This document shows positions 33,914 through 46,186 of a stretch of DNA of 64,000 bases, piece after piece. Source of the stretch: Methylibium rhizosphaerae (GTDB lineage: Bacteria; Pseudomonadota; Gammaproteobacteria; Burkholderiales; Burkholderiaceae_C); NCBI RefSeq assembly GCF_006386545.1, contig NZ_SWAR01000004.1, positions 62,001 through 126,000 of the forward strand, read 5' to 3'. The first letter of the stretch is position 1. Each line of letters starts with the position of its first letter. The notes beneath the pieces were generated by a model. It saw only the letters and a program-made list of their open reading frames with translations, ran no database searches and had not been told where the DNA came from. The position numbers were made by a program, and so were the translations under genes.

Positions 33914-34735
33914 ATGACACAGGGCAACGCGTGGATTCTTGGCGCCGTGCTGGCGTCTTGCCTGCTGCTGGCACTGGCCGCCTGGTGGCGCAAGCGCTCG
34001 CGCAGCCCGGCGCCGCTGCCCGCCGAATGGTCCCTCACCGCCCGGCCCCTGTTCACTGCCGACGAGCGCGCGGTCTACCGCCAGCTGCGTGAGGCGCTGC
34101 CGCACCACATCATCCTGGCCAAGCTGCCGCTGGTGCGTTTCTGCCAGCCGCTCGATGCCCAGAAGGTGCGCTACTGGTACGACCTGCTGGGCTCCATCCA
34201 TGTGAGCTTCGTCGTGTGCAGCGCCAACGGCCGCGTGCTGGCGGCGGTGGACCTCGAAACCGAGCGCCCCAGCTCCCGCCGCGCCGCGCTGATCAAGCAG
34301 AACGTGCTGAATGCCTGCCGCGTGCGGCACTTGAAGTGCCACGCCAACCAGCTGCCGTCGATGGCGGAGCTGCAGCTGCTGGTGCCGCACCAAGGCGCAG
34401 CGGCCCGGCCCGCGCCGCCGGCGGCCGGCTACACCATCAGCGAGGCTCGCACCACGCTCGCCCACACGGTGCGCGCCCGCCGCGCGGAGCGCTCTGCGCT
34501 TTGGCAGGACTCTTCGTTCGCGCAGGACTCGTTCTTCATGCCGGACAGCCGCATCGACACCAACTTCATGCAGAGCGACTTCCACAGCGTGCCACCGGCG
34601 CTGGCCCCGGAAGCCGAGCGCCGGCCCGCGCCAGCAAGAGCCTCCGCGGCGGCGGCCCAGCCGCATGAGCGCGACCTGCAGATCGGCGGCGTGGTGATCG
34701 ACTCGCTGGCCGCGGCCCACGGCGGCAGCCCCTGA
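33914..34735 (+). CDS. DUF2726 domain protein with membrane anchor
   Basis: Protein of 273 residues. An N-terminal hydrophobic helix (about 6-23) with a basic follow-up (WWRKRSR) suggests a single-pass inner-membrane anchor with a cytoplasmic domain. Residues 40-165 match the DUF2726 pattern (FTADERAVYRQLREALPHHIILAKLPL, SIHVSFVVCSANGRVLAAVDLE), a fold related to nuclease-like proteins. The rest is low complexity with several Asp/Ser/Phe clusters. The ATG at 33914 has a poor ribosome site, and an upstream GTG at 33875 is possible. Function unknown. Confidence 0.8.
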   Translation: MTQGNAWILGAVLASCLLLALAAWWRKRSRSPAPLPAEWSLTARPLFTADERAVYRQLREALPHHIILAKLPLVRFCQPLDAQKVRYWYDLLGSIHVSFVVCSANGRVLAAVDLETERPSSRRAALIKQNVLNACRVRHLKCHANQLPSMAELQLLVPHQGAAARPAPPAAGYTISEARTTLAHTVRARRAERSALWQDSSFAQDSFFMPDSRIDTNFMQSDFHSVPPALAPEAERRPAPARASAAAAQPHERDLQIGGVVIDSLAAAHGGSP

Positions 34736-34776
34736 TACCGGCCCGGGCGCCTGCCCGCACCACGTACGATGCGTGG

Positions 34777-35808
34777 ATGCAAAACGACACTGCCCCAGGC
34801 GCTCTGCCCTTTGCCCAGCTGACACCCGATGCGGTGCTCGACGCGCTCGACAGCGTCGGGCTGCGTGGCGATGGCCGCCTGCTGCAGCTCAATTCCTATG
34901 AGAACCGGGTGGTGCAGGTGCACCTCGAGGACGGCCGCATCATCGTGGCCAAGTTCTACCGACCGCAGCGCTGGAGCGATGCGCAGATCCTCGAGGAACA
35001 TGCCTTCGCGCTCGAACTGGCCGCGGCGGAAGTCCCCGTGGTGGCACCGCTCGTCCTCGAGCGCACCGACACGAGCGGCCCTCTGCTTCTGGGCGACCCG
35101 CCCACGCTGGCCCGCCAGGGCGAGATGCGCTGGGCGGCCAGCCCGCGCTGCGGCGGCCGAGCCCCGGAACTGGACGACGACGAGGTGCTCACCTGGGTCG
35201 GACGCTTCATCGGCCGGCTGCATGCCGTGGCGCGGCAGCGCTCCTTCGAACATCGCCCGCGCTGGGACGGGGTCGCCCCCGCGCGAGCCGCGTTCGACTG
35301 GCTGCTGGCCAGCGAAATGATCCCGCCCGACGCGCTGCCCGCATGGCAGCGCACCGCCGAGCAGGCCATGGCTGCCATCGCCCGGCACTTCGACGCGGTG
35401 CCCGGCCTGCGCCAGCAGCGCCTGCATGGCGACGTGCACGTGGGCAACCTGCTGTGGACGCCCGATGCCGGCCCGCACTTCGTCGATCTCGACGATGCCT
35501 GCACCGGCCCCGCCGTGCAGGACCTGTGGATGCTGCTGCCCGGCGAGCGCTCGGTGAGCGGCCGTGCGCTGGCCTGCCTCCTCGAGGGCTACACCACCTT
35601 CTGCGACTTCGACGAACGCGAGCTGTCGCTGATCGAGCCGCTGCGCACGGTGCGGCTCATCCACTACAGCGGCTGGCTGGCGCGGCGCTGGAGCGACCCG
35701 GCGTTCCCCGCCGCCTTTCCCTGGTTCGGCAGCTCGGCCTACTGGGCCGAGCAGACCACCCGGCTGCGCCAGCAGCTCGAGGCAATGGAAGACCAGCCGA
35801 CCGGCTAG
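34777..35808 (+). CDS. srkA: Stress response kinase A (YihE/SrkA-like)
   Basis: Ser/Thr-type kinase of 343 residues (APH/choline-kinase fold) that limits death signalling under envelope stress in enterobacteria. It has [25 protein letters not shown] (ATP-site Lys), the catalytic loop [12 protein letters not shown] and the metal-binding [18 protein letters not shown]. Length agrees with SrkA (about 330). It is convergent with htpG, and the two stop codons overlap within GCTAGC. Confidence 0.93.
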   Translation: MQNDTAPGALPFAQLTPDAVLDALDSVGLRGDGRLLQLNSYENRVVQVHLEDGRIIVAKFYRPQRWSDAQILEEHAFALELAAAEVPVVAPLVLERTDTSGPLLLGDPPTLARQGEMRWAASPRCGGRAPELDDDEVLTWVGRFIGRLHAVARQRSFEHRPRWDGVAPARAAFDWLLASEMIPPDALPAWQRTAEQAMAAIARHFDAVPGLRQQRLHGDVHVGNLLWTPDAGPHFVDLDDACTGPAVQDLWMLLPGERSVSGRALACLLEGYTTFCDFDERELSLIEPLRTVRLIHYSGWLARRWSDPAFPAAFPWFGSSAYWAEQTTRLRQQLEAMEDQPTG

Positions 35809-37673
35809 CCCGCCAGCAGGGTGTTGACGCGCCGTACGTAGGCCGCCGGGTCTTCCAGGTGCCCGCCCTCGGCCAGCAGCGCCTGGTCGAACAGGATGTT
35901 CGCCAGATCTTCGAAGCGCTCGCTGCCGTCCAGCTTCTTCACCAGCGCATGCTCGGGGTTCACCTCGAGGATGGGCTTCGCGTTCGGGGCCTCCTGGCCG
36001 GCCTGCTTGAGCAGGCGGGCCAGATGGCCGCTCATGTCGCCCTCTTCCACCACCAGGCAGGCCGGCGAATCGACCAGCCGCGTGGTCACGCGCACGTCCT
36101 TGGCCTTGCCGGCCAGCGCCGTCTTCAGGCGCTCGAGCACCGGCTTGAAGCTTTCGGCTGCCGCCTCGGCCTGCTTCTTCTCTTCTTCGTCCTGCAGCTT
36201 GCCGAGGTCCACCGCGCCCTTGGCCACGCTCTGCAGCGGCTTGCCCTCGAACTCGTACAAGTGCGAGAGGAGCCACTCGTCCACCCGGTCGGTCAGCAGC
36301 AGCACCTCGATGCCCTTCTTGCGGAAGATCTCGAGCTGCGGGCTGCTCTTGGCGGCGGCCAGCGTGTCGGCGGTGATCACGTAGACGGCCTCCTGGCCTT
36401 CCTTCATGCGGCTCGCATAGTCGGCCAGCGACACGCCCTCGTCGGCATGCGTGGACGAAAACCGCAGCAGCTTGGCCAGCCGTTCCCGGTTGGCGAAGTC
36501 CTCGCCCATGCCTTCCTTCAGCACCGCGCCGAACTCGCGCCAGAACTCTGAGTACTTGTCCTTCTGGTTCTCCGCGATGTCTTCCAGCATCGACAGCACC
36601 CGCTTGGTCGAACCTTCGCGGATGGCCTTCACGTCACGGCTTTCCTGCAGCAGCTCTCGGCTCACGTTGAGCGGCAGGTCGGCGCTGTCGATCACGCCCT
36701 TGATGAAGCGCAGATAGGTCGGCATCAGCGCCTCGGCGTCGTCCATGATGAACACGCGCTTGACGTACAGCTTCACGCCGCCGCGCTTGTCGCGGTTCCA
36801 CAGGTCATAGGGCGCCTTGGCCGGGATGTAGAGCAGCTGGGTGTATTCGCTGCGGCCTTCGACCCGGTTGTGGGTGTAGGCCAGGGGCGGCGTGCTGTCG
36901 TAGGACAGCTGCTGGTAGAAGGCCTGGTACTCGGCGTCGGTGATGTCGGCCTTGCTGCGCGTCCACAGGGCGGCCGCCTTGTTGATGGTCTCCCACTCGT
37001 CCTTCGTCACCTGCTCCTGCTTTTCCTGGTCCCACTCCTCCTTGCGCATCAGGATCGGCAGCGAAATGTGGTCGGAATACTTGCCAACGATGGACTTGAT
37101 CTTCCAGCCGCTCAGGAATTCCTCGGCGTCGTCGCGCAGGTGCAGGGTCACGTCGGTGCCCCGCTTGTCACGGTGGATGGTCTCGACCTCGAAATCGCCG
37201 GTGCCCTCGCTCACCCAGCGCACGCCCTCTTCCGGCGTCAGGCCGGCCCGGCGCGATTCGACGGTGATGCGGTCGGCCACGATGTAGCCGCTGTAGAAGC
37301 CCACGCCGAACTGGCCGATCAGCTGGGCGTCCCTGGCCTGCTCGCCGGAAAGCTTGCCCATGAACTCGCGCGTGCCGCTCTTGGCGATGGTGCCCAGGTG
37401 CTCGATCGCCTCCTGGGCCGACATGCCGATGCCGTTGTCGCTGATCGTGATGGTCTTGGCGGCCTTGTCGAACGAGATGCGCACCTCGAGGTTGGGCGCA
37501 TCCTCGAACAGCGCGTTGTCGTTCAGCGCTTCGAAACGCAGCTTGTCGCAGGCGTCCGACGCGTTGGAGATCAGCTCGCGCAGGAAGATCTCCTTGTTCG
37601 AATACAGCGAGTGGGTCACGAGGTGCAGCAGCTGCTTGACCTCGGCCTGGAACGAAAGCTTCTGTTTTTCCAT
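35805..37673 (-). CDS. htpG: Molecular chaperone HtpG (Hsp90)
   Basis: Hsp90 homologue of 622 residues, the normal HtpG length. The N-terminal ATPase domain shows [14 protein letters not shown], the DNGIGMS Bergerat motif and [15 protein letters not shown]. Middle and dimerisation domains follow, with the client/ATP-coupling Arg region in [17 protein letters not shown]. It is cytoplasmic. A sigma-32-type promoter lies about 45-75 bases upstream of the start, so heat-shock induction is expected. Confidence 0.98.
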   Translation of the reverse strand: MEKQKLSFQAEVKQLLHLVTHSLYSNKEIFLRELISNASDACDKLRFEALNDNALFEDAPNLEVRISFDKAAKTITISDNGIGMSAQEAIEHLGTIAKSGTREFMGKLSGEQARDAQLIGQFGVGFYSGYIVADRITVESRRAGLTPEEGVRWVSEGTGDFEVETIHRDKRGTDVTLHLRDDAEEFLSGWKIKSIVGKYSDHISLPILMRKEEWDQEKQEQVTKDEWETINKAAALWTRSKADITDAEYQAFYQQLSYDSTPPLAYTHNRVEGRSEYTQLLYIPAKAPYDLWNRDKRGGVKLYVKRVFIMDDAEALMPTYLRFIKGVIDSADLPLNVSRELLQESRDVKAIREGSTKRVLSMLEDIAENQKDKYSEFWREFGAVLKEGMGEDFANRERLAKLLRFSSTHADEGVSLADYASRMKEGQEAVYVITADTLAAAKSSPQLEIFRKKGIEVLLLTDRVDEWLLSHLYEFEGKPLQSVAKGAVDLGKLQDEEEKKQAEAAAESFKPVLERLKTALAGKAKDVRVTTRLVDSPACLVVEEGDMSGHLARLLKQAGQEAPNAKPILEVNPEHALVKKLDGSERFEDLANILFDQALLAEGGHLEDPAAYVRRVNTLLAG

Positions 37674-37718
37674 GGTCGTCTAAGGGTTGAGATGGCCTCC
37701 AGCGGCCCGGCGCGCGGG

Positions 37719-37747
37719 AGATTGGGGGCGATTCTGACCCTTTCAAG
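37719..37747 (-). promoter_or_regulatory. Sigma-32 heat-shock promoter of htpG
   Basis: On the minus strand CTTGAAA (37747-37741), a spacer of 12-13 bases, then CCCCCAATCT (37728-37719). The -35 is identical to the sigma-32 consensus, and the -10 resembles CCCCATnT. The start point should lie near 37712, about 40 bases before the ATG. Confidence 0.85.
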
Positions 37748-37757
37748 GCAGTGCACC

Positions 37758-40700
37758 TCAATTCACCACATAGACGACGGCCGAGCGGGCCGGCAGCGTG
37801 AAGCGGCCGGTGGCCGGCTCGTAGGCCGCGCTCGTCTTCACGCGTGTGTCGGCCGCCGATGCCGAGTCCTGCACCGGGTGCAGCACATAGGCCTTGCCCT
37901 TTTCCGCGTCGATGGTCACCTGCTGCGCGGTCTTGTCGACGTTGACGAAATACATCAGCTCCTTGAAGCCGGCCCCGGCGTAGCCGTTGCCGTCGAGGTG
38001 GCCCACGATCACCACCGGGTTCTGCGTCGAGCCGGTGTTGTGGAACCGGAGCCGGGCCTTGATGTCGTCGGCCGTGCGCAGGCGCAGCAGTGTCGTGCTC
38101 GAACGGATCTTCAGCAGGTCGCGGAACATGTCGCGGGCCAGGGCGATGTCGGCGGCCGCCGGCTTGATGCCGCCGTTGGCCAGCAGCGGCTTGATCACCG
38201 GGTAGTTGTCGCCGTTGTCCCCGGCCGGCGGCGCGCCGGTGCCGAAGTAGTTGTCGCCGTAGGTCCAGTCGATACGGTTGAACCAGTCGCCCGAGTTGTA
38301 GCTGTTGCGGTCCAGGCTCTTCGAGCGCAGCGTGTCGATGCCGGCGTGGAAGTAGCTCACGCCCTGGCTGAACACGTTGAGCGCGGCCCCCAGCATCTGC
38401 ACCCGCGCACGGTCGGCGGTGCTGGTGGTCATGGGCAGCTTGTAGACGTTGATGTCGAACAGCGTCTGGTTGTCGTGGTTCTCCACGTAGTTGACCACCT
38501 CGCCCGGCTGCGTCACGTAGCCGGCCGGCTGGCCGCCGTAGTCGAGCTGCTGCAGCTGCCGGGTCGCATCCCAGTGGGTGACGAGCGGGTAGTCGCGAAT
38601 GGACCCGGCCAGCCCCACCTTCACCATGTCGGCCGCCCACATCAGGTCGGTGCGGCTGCGGTTCGCGCCGCTGCCGTTGTCGTCGTAGAACAGGCCGTTG
38701 ATGAAGCCCTGGTTGCTCACCAGACTGGTGCCGCCGTCGAACGGGCCGCCGCCGCGGATGTGGTCGCGCGCCCGGTCGCTGAAGGTGCCGATGCCCGAGC
38801 CGTTGAGCGACAGCTGCGAGGCCTGCACGAAGCGCGCGCCGTCGGCCACCTCGCCGAAGTTCCAGCCCTCGCCGATGAGCTGCACCTCGCGTCCGGCCGC
38901 GGCGGTGAGCTTCGCCTTCATGTCTTCCATCACCGCCCGCGGCTGGTGCGCCATGAGGTCGAACCGGAAGCTGTCGACCTTGTACTGCGTGGCCCAGGTG
39001 AGCGCCGAGTCGATCATGAGCTTGCCCATCATCGCGTTCTCGGTGGCGGTGTTGTCGCAGCAGGTCGACTTCTCCACCGCGCCCATCGCGTTCAGGCGGT
39101 GGTAGTAGCCCGGCACGATGCGATCGAGCACCGACTTCTCGGTCTGGCCGGAGGCGCTGGTGTGGTTGTAGACCACGTCCATGCCCACCCGCAGGCCGGC
39201 GGCGTGCAGCGCCATCACCATCTGGCGGAACTCGACGATGCGCTTCGCGCCGTCGGCCGCATCGGTGGCATAGCTGCCTTCGGGCGCGGTGTAGTGGTAG
39301 GGGTCGTAGCCCCAGTTGAAGCAGTCCGCATCGCGCACCGCGCCGATGGCCGCCTGCTGCGTCTCGTCGGCCGGGCCGCCGGTCACGCTGGGCGTCACGC
39401 AGCCCGACTCCGGCACGGTGGCGATGTCGAACACCGGCAGCAGGTGCACATCGGTCAGGCCGGACTGGGCCAGCGCCTTCAGGTGCTTCATGCCGTTGGA
39501 CGAGCCCTCGGTGAAGGCCAGGTACTTGCCGCGATGGGCCGCCGGCACCGACGCGTCGTTGATCGAGAAGTCGCGCACGTGCAGCTCGTAGATGGTCATG
39601 TCGACCTGCGACGCCACCGTGGCAGGCACCGGCGTGTTGTCCCAGCCCGCGGGCTTCAGGTTCGCCGCCGACAGGTCGGCGATGAAGCTGCGCCGGGAGT
39701 CGGTGGTGAGGCTCACCGAGTACGGGTCGGTCACGAAGTTGCGCACGAGGCCGACACCCCGCACGAACACCTCGACGGCGAAGCGGTAGTACTTGCCCGA
39801 CAGGTCGCCGCTGCGCGCGGCGCTCCACACGCCGGTGGCCGCATCGAAGGCCATCTCGTCGTAGGTCACCGCAGGGCCGGTGCCCGAGTCATAGGTGTAG
39901 ACGGTGACCTTCTGGGCGGTGGGGGCCCACAGCTTGAAGCGCGTGGAGCCGCCGGCGATCGACACGCCGAGGTCGTTCACCGCGGTGGCTGCGGCATACA
40001 GGTCGTCCAGGGCACCCGCCACCTGGGCGGTGGTGGCGTTGCGCACCTTGCCGGCGGCGTCTTCCTGCACCAGCAGCAGCTGCGACTTGTGCAGGCTGCC
40101 CAGTTGCGCCACGTCGGCGTCCTTCACCGTCAGCACGACGCCCGCCTCCACATACCTGAAGCGCTCGGCCGCCGCACCAGGCACGCTGCCGCTGAAGACG
40201 TCCAGCGTGACCGAGCCGTCTGCGCCGCTCACGGCCGCATCCTTGGCGGCGGCGATCTGGCCCCGGGCCGAGTGATAGAGCTTGAAGACGCCCGAGCCGT
40301 CCACACGCGGCCACTTGATGAGCCGCTTGTCGAGCCAGTAGGCCTTCGCATCGGTCGTCGACACCGCACGCGTGTCGGGCGCCGAGGTGTAGACCGTCGC
40401 ATCGCCCTGCACCAGCCACACGTCGCCCACCTGGCCGGCCACCGCACTCAGCGCGGCATAGTCGACCTTGATGTTGTCGTCGCGGCCGTCCTTGTCGTTC
40501 TCGTTCGGCGCCATGCCGTGGATGATGAATTCGAGCGCCTTGCGGTTGGCCGGATCGTCCTTCGGGTTGAGCACCGGGATCTCGAACACCACCTCGCCGG
40601 CGCCCGTGCTCGGGTTGTTGAAGTCAGTGAAGGCCACCGGCGCATTCCACACGCCGATGGTCACGCCGGCCTTGAGGCCGGCGACGTCGATGCCGCTGCC

Positions 40701-41297
40701 GTCCCAGATGTGCACGCCCCAGTTCGCATAGGCCGCGTCGTAGCGCTTGTAGTGCACCCGCACCGCCCGGATGTCCGGCGCACCGGCCGAGATGGGATTC
40801 GTGAGGTAGGTGGTCGCATCGCCCTCGATGCGCCAGATCTCGTTCCTGCCGGCCACCAGCACATGGCGCTGGTCGGCGCCGCCGTGGTCCTTGGTGTCGC
40901 CGTTGTGGAAGAGGTAGCCCACCTCGCCCGTGGCGGCCTGCAGCGGCACCTCGTAGATGGCGCCGAAGGCATCGCTGCCGCTCGGGTTCCAGCCGACGTT
41001 CCAGCCGGGGTCCTTGCCGGCGCCCCAGCTGTGCACCTGCCAGCCGGCGGTGTTGCCATCGAGCCGGCGGTAGTGGATGGTCAGCGAGGTCGCGCCACCG
41101 CCGCCGCCCGGCGACGAGGCGGCCGGCACGGCCGCCAGCACGGTGGCGAATTCGGTGCTGTTGCCCACGTCCAGCGGGTTCGGGGCCGGAGCCGAACTAC
41201 CGTCGCCGCCACCGCAAGCGGACACCAGCGCCACACCTGCCAGAGCGCATGCCGAAGCAAACGCCCTGGCCCATGAAACGACGATCGAACTGTTCAC
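37758..41297 (-). CDS. Pullulanase-type GH13 lipoprotein
   Basis: Debranching enzyme of 1179 residues cleaving alpha-1,6 links in pullulan or glycogen-type glucans. GTG 41297 follows GAGGAG. The signal peptide ends in a lipobox (LVSAC) followed by GGGDGSS, so it is a lipoprotein, probably on the outer membrane. Two CBM41-like modules (about 70-170 and 175-310), a CBM48/E-set region (about 440-560) and the GH13 domain follow. Catalytic residues are D780 in FRFDLM, E810 in GEGWN and D942 in ENHDN. A C-terminal beta domain ends the protein. It probably feeds maltooligosaccharides to the periplasm together with the amylase at 44235. Confidence 0.95.
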   Translation of the reverse strand: MNSSIVVSWARAFASACALAGVALVSACGGGDGSSAPAPNPLDVGNSTEFATVLAAVPAASSPGGGGGATSLTIHYRRLDGNTAGWQVHSWGAGKDPGWNVGWNPSGSDAFGAIYEVPLQAATGEVGYLFHNGDTKDHGGADQRHVLVAGRNEIWRIEGDATTYLTNPISAGAPDIRAVRVHYKRYDAAYANWGVHIWDGSGIDVAGLKAGVTIGVWNAPVAFTDFNNPSTGAGEVVFEIPVLNPKDDPANRKALEFIIHGMAPNENDKDGRDDNIKVDYAALSAVAGQVGDVWLVQGDATVYTSAPDTRAVSTTDAKAYWLDKRLIKWPRVDGSGVFKLYHSARGQIAAAKDAAVSGADGSVTLDVFSGSVPGAAAERFRYVEAGVVLTVKDADVAQLGSLHKSQLLLVQEDAAGKVRNATTAQVAGALDDLYAAATAVNDLGVSIAGGSTRFKLWAPTAQKVTVYTYDSGTGPAVTYDEMAFDAATGVWSAARSGDLSGKYYRFAVEVFVRGVGLVRNFVTDPYSVSLTTDSRRSFIADLSAANLKPAGWDNTPVPATVASQVDMTIYELHVRDFSINDASVPAAHRGKYLAFTEGSSNGMKHLKALAQSGLTDVHLLPVFDIATVPESGCVTPSVTGGPADETQQAAIGAVRDADCFNWGYDPYHYTAPEGSYATDAADGAKRIVEFRQMVMALHAAGLRVGMDVVYNHTSASGQTEKSVLDRIVPGYYHRLNAMGAVEKSTCCDNTATENAMMGKLMIDSALTWATQYKVDSFRFDLMAHQPRAVMEDMKAKLTAAAGREVQLIGEGWNFGEVADGARFVQASQLSLNGSGIGTFSDRARDHIRGGGPFDGGTSLVSNQGFINGLFYDDNGSGANRSRTDLMWAADMVKVGLAGSIRDYPLVTHWDATRQLQQLDYGGQPAGYVTQPGEVVNYVENHDNQTLFDINVYKLPMTTSTADRARVQMLGAALNVFSQGVSYFHAGIDTLRSKSLDRNSYNSGDWFNRIDWTYGDNYFGTGAPPAGDNGDNYPVIKPLLANGGIKPAAADIALARDMFRDLLKIRSSTTLLRLRTADDIKARLRFHNTGSTQNPVVIVGHLDGNGYAGAGFKELMYFVNVDKTAQQVTIDAEKGKAYVLHPVQDSASAADTRVKTSAAYEPATGRFTLPARSAVVYVVN

Positions 41298-41670
41298 CTT
41301 GACTCCTCTTTGGCCAGCTTTCGCCGCATCGTATGGAGTCAAACTACACACACATCACAGGGCGTTCCCTAGGTTGAGGCATGTTCTTGCTGTAGTTTCA
41401 GCGGCCTCACGGCGAACTACGGTAATGAAACTACTTTGCCGCCGCCGCTGCTACATCCGCGGAGCGCCGGCACCTTCCTGCAGTCCTACAAGCGCCCGAC
41501 GCCGATGCCGACGAGCCACCTCCGGGGAGGCCCCTATCCTGCGTTGACCTTCGGTCACGCGCCGGCACAAACAGTCACAAGCCGCCGCCCTCGTCGCCAC
41601 GCTCCATCCCATCTAGAGTTGGCGACCTCTCCCACCCAACCAGAAGCCCGGCACACGGGCCCGCCGATGC
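41298..41670. other. Intergenic region between pullulanase and antiporter genes
   Basis: About 370 bases with no credible gene. It holds the pullulanase ribosome site, four ACTAC-type elements (41341-41439) and an inverted-repeat-rich stretch. No clear sigma-70 promoter was found for either flanking gene. The GC content drops visibly near 41341-41440. Confidence 0.6.
41341..41439. promoter_or_regulatory. Cluster of ACTAC elements upstream of pullulanase
   Basis: AAACTACA (41341-41348) and TGTAGTTT (41391-41398) are a perfect 8-bp inverted pair. GAACTACG (41414-41421) and AAACTACT (41428-41435) follow. On the pullulanase strand GCAAAGTAG (41439-41431) repeats a 9-mer found upstream of the amylase gene. 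This suggests binding sites for a shared regulator. Confidence 0.45.
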
Positions 41671-42945
41671 ATGAGCGTTTCATTCCATAGCCAGACCCTG
41701 CTGTCCTACGTCGCCTCGGCGGCATCGTCCGCCCCGCTGTACACGCTCGAAGGTCTGCGCAGTGCCGATCCGGTGCTGGGGCTGGCGCTGCTGATGATCG
41801 TGGCGCTGGTGGCGGGTGAGCTGGTGCACCGGCTCACCCGGCTGCCGCGCGCCGTGGGCCAGATGCTGGTGGGCGCCCTGGCCAGCCCGCTGGCCATGCG
41901 CCTCCTCGACCGCACCGACCTCGACCCATGGAAGCCGCTGATCGACCTGGCCGTGGGCATGCTGGTGTTCGAGCTGGGCAGCCGCATCCGCCCGCGCTGG
42001 CTGATCGACAACCCGTGGCTCACCCTCAGCTGCATCTGCGAGGCGGCGTTCGCCGGCCTCGCGGTGACCTGGGCCCTGATGCTGCTGGGCGCCCCCGCCT
42101 ATTCGGCGGTGCTGGCAGGGGCCGTGGCCATGTCCACCTCGCCGGTCATCACGATGACGGTGATCCACGAGGCACAGCCGCGCGGCCAGGTCACCGAGCG
42201 GGTGCTGATGATGGCCGCGCTCAACAGCGTGCTGGCGGTGCTGGCACTGAAGGCCTGGCGCGTCGTCGTGTCGGCCGATGCGGCCGCCCCCGGGGTGGAC
42301 TGGCAGCCCGCTTTGGTGAATGCCGTCTACGTGCTGGCCGGCTCCTTCCTGCTCGGGGCGGCGGCCGGCATCGCGCTCACCTACCTCGCGCGCTGGGTGC
42401 CGCGCAGCACCACCAGCCTTGCCGTGCTGCAGATCGCGCTGGTGGTGCTGGCCGCCATGCTGGCCGCGCAATGGATGCTGTCGCCGCTGCTGGCCCTGCT
42501 GCTGGCCGGCGTGGTGGCACGCGCGCGCATGAGCCACCACCTCACCGTCGAGCCCCAGCTCGGCAGCGCCGGCGCGGCCCTCACGGTGCTGCTGTTCCTG
42601 TCGATCGGCGTGCTGTCCACGCTCGACGACCTGGTGCGGCTGTGGCCGTGGGTGCTCGCCATCCTGCTGGCACGCCTGCTCGGCAAGGCGGCGGCCGTCT
42701 TCGCACTGGCGCGCCCCAGCGGCCTGGGCTGGCACCAGGCGGCCGCGCTGACGCTGGCGCTGCAACCCATGACCAACGTGGCGGTGCTGCTGGCCGCCAC
42801 CACCTTCGGCTGGCCGGGCGAAACGCCGGCGCCTGACGCCGCGATGCTGCAGTCGCTGCTGATCGCCACCACGCTGATGCAGCTGAGCGGCCCCTGGTGG
42901 ACGCAGCTCGGCCTGAGCACCATCGCCCGGGAAACCAAGGGCTGA
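41671..42945 (+). CDS. Cation:proton antiporter (CPA2-like membrane protein)
   Basis: Inner-membrane protein of 424 residues with about twelve hydrophobic segments, resembling the sodium/hydrogen exchanger domain of CPA2 antiporters. GQMLVGALASPLAMRLLDRTD, IDLAVGMLVFELGSRI and the discontinuous helix LAGAVAMSTSPVITMTVIHE match the transport core. It lacks a C-terminal RCK/TrkA-N domain. The ribosome site is weak. Ion and role are unknown; it has no obvious link to the flanking glycosidases. Confidence 0.85.
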   Translation: MSVSFHSQTLLSYVASAASSAPLYTLEGLRSADPVLGLALLMIVALVAGELVHRLTRLPRAVGQMLVGALASPLAMRLLDRTDLDPWKPLIDLAVGMLVFELGSRIRPRWLIDNPWLTLSCICEAAFAGLAVTWALMLLGAPAYSAVLAGAVAMSTSPVITMTVIHEAQPRGQVTERVLMMAALNSVLAVLALKAWRVVVSADAAAPGVDWQPALVNAVYVLAGSFLLGAAAGIALTYLARWVPRSTTSLAVLQIALVVLAAMLAAQWMLSPLLALLLAGVVARARMSHHLTVEPQLGSAGAALTVLLFLSIGVLSTLDDLVRLWPWVLAILLARLLGKAAAVFALARPSGLGWHQAAALTLALQPMTNVAVLLAATTFGWPGETPAPDAAMLQSLLIATTLMQLSGPWWTQLGLSTIARETKG

Positions 42946-42978
42946 GCCCGCCGCCCGCCGGCCACTTCAGGAGCACAC

Positions 42979-44091
42979 ATGCCGCTGCAAGACTTCGCCA
43001 CCTCAGAAGCGCTGACCATGGGCGTCGAGCTCGAGCTGCAGCTCGTCAGCACCCATGATTTCGACCTCGTGCCGCAGGCCGAGGACCTGCTGCGCGAAAC
43101 CGCCAGGCACACCGGCGCCTGGGACATCAAGCCCGAGATCACGCGCAGCATGATCGAGATCGGCACCTCCATCCAGCGCGAACATGCGCCGCTGGTGGCC
43201 GAGCTGCGCGACATGCGCGACCAGCTCGCCCGCGCGGCCCGCAAGCTCAACATCGCCATCGCCGGCGGCGGCACGCACGCCTTCCAGCACTGGAGCGAGC
43301 AGCAGATCTTCCCGACCGAGCGCTTCCGCTACATCAGCGAGCTGTACGGATACCTGGCCAAGCAGTTCACCGTGTTCGGCCAGCACGTGCACATCGGCTG
43401 CCCCAACGGCGACGACGCGCTGTGGCTGCTGCATGCGCTGTCGCGCTACGTGCCGCACTTCATCGCGCTGTCGGCCTCCTCGCCCTTCGTGCAGGGGCAG
43501 GACACCGGCTTCGACTCGGCGCGGCTGAATTCGGTGTTCGCTTTCCCGCTGTCGGGCCGCGCGCCGTTCACCCGCAGCTGGGACGAGTTCAACGTCTTCT
43601 TCGACAAGATGACGGCCACCGGCGTCGTGCAGTCGATGAAGGACTTCTACTGGGACATCCGGCCAAAGCCGGAGTACGGAACCATCGAGCTGCGGGTGTG
43701 CGACACGCCGCTCACGGTGGAAAAGGCCGCGGCTCTGGCCTGCTACCTGCAGACCATCTGCCGCCACCTGCGCGAGGAGCAGCCCTTCGAGCCCACCGAG
43801 GACGACTACCTCGTCTACACCTTCAACCGGTTCCAGGCCTGCCGCTTCGGGCTCGACGGCGAGATCGTCGACCCCAAGACCAAGACGCGCCAGAAGCTGC
43901 GTGACGACATCCTGCGCACGCTCGCGCGCATCGACGGCCATGCGCTCGACCTCCGGGCCCTGGATGCGATGAACCTGATCCGCGACTCGCTGTTCGCCAG
44001 CAACGACGCCGGCTGGCTGCGCCAGCAGCGGCGCGAGCATCGCGCGCTGTCGGCCACCGTTGAGCAGGCGGCGATGCGGTGGATGGGCTGA
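42979..44091 (+). CDS. YbdK-family carboxylate-amine ligase (GCS2-like)
   Basis: ATP-dependent ligase of 370 residues, a distant relative of plant-type glutamate-cysteine ligase; E. coli YbdK has weak GCL activity. The start [13 protein letters not shown] with the metal-binding Glu pair, the [23 protein letters not shown] segment, [14 protein letters not shown] and IELRVCDTP are family signatures, and the length is typical. It begins 33 bases after the antiporter and may share its transcript. Confidence 0.94.
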   Translation: MPLQDFATSEALTMGVELELQLVSTHDFDLVPQAEDLLRETARHTGAWDIKPEITRSMIEIGTSIQREHAPLVAELRDMRDQLARAARKLNIAIAGGGTHAFQHWSEQQIFPTERFRYISELYGYLAKQFTVFGQHVHIGCPNGDDALWLLHALSRYVPHFIALSASSPFVQGQDTGFDSARLNSVFAFPLSGRAPFTRSWDEFNVFFDKMTATGVVQSMKDFYWDIRPKPEYGTIELRVCDTPLTVEKAAALACYLQTICRHLREEQPFEPTEDDYLVYTFNRFQACRFGLDGEIVDPKTKTRQKLRDDILRTLARIDGHALDLRALDAMNLIRDSLFASNDAGWLRQQRREHRALSATVEQAAMRWMG

Positions 44092-44171
44092 CCGAGGAGC
44101 CGGACTACATACCCATCTCAGGACTTTCCCTCGGTTCCCGATAGTAACCATCGCTCTTGCACGCCAAGCTG

Positions 44172-44199
44172 TTGCGCAAAGCAAAGTAGGCAAACTACA
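44172..44199. promoter_or_regulatory. TTGCGCAA and ACTAC elements upstream of the amylase gene
   Basis: TTGCGCAA (44172-44179), a palindrome like the core of many LacI-family operators, is followed by GCAAAGTAG (44181-44189) and AAACTACA (44192-44199). The last two also occur upstream of the pullulanase gene. The cluster lies 35-60 bases before the amylase start. Confidence 0.45.
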
Positions 44200-44234
44200 T
44201 TTCCGCCGGTCATCCAGACCCACAGGAAATGTGC

Positions 44235-45845
<1,611 letters not shown>

Positions 45846-46186
45846 TGTCTGGGAAGGAAGAAGGTGTGAGCCACCACCGGATTGGCGGCGCTTGTCGGTA
45901 GCGCCTGCGTCCGGCGGTGTCCACGAAACCGGGGAGCTGGAACGGCAGCACCGTTGCTGGTGAAGGTGCTGCCGCCGTCGAATTGGCGCCCCTGTTGTGA
46001 CAGCTCTTGCGAGATGCCGAAGGGCCCGGGGCGCGACCCATCACGTTCGCCACCGTCTCGTCCGCCCGGTCTTGCGAACCCTGCACGAGTGGTGACGACG
46101 GACTCCATTCTGGCGGCCTGACGCCGCCCGTGAATCACCAAAACGAGGGAGCTTTCCCCCTCATTTCCGGGTGTTGAAGCCGCGGC
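45846..46186. other. Intergenic region after the amylase gene
   Basis: About 340 bases with no supported gene. Several short open frames exist on both strands, but none has a ribosome site or recognisable protein. A weak minus-strand terminator-like hairpin, GAGGG (46162-46158) with CCCTC (46149-46145) followed by GTTTT, could end the oxidoreductase transcript. Confidence 0.5.

Noticed and set aside
36870-41276. Plus-strand open frame of about 1470 codons
   Set aside because: It is antisense to htpG and the pullulanase gene and has shadow-like composition (Val/His/Arg/Gly). No domain can be recognised.
41510-41540. Possible MalT box upstream of pullulanase
   Set aside because: The GGGGA-like stretch does not match the MalT consensus beyond a few G residues and lies far from the gene.
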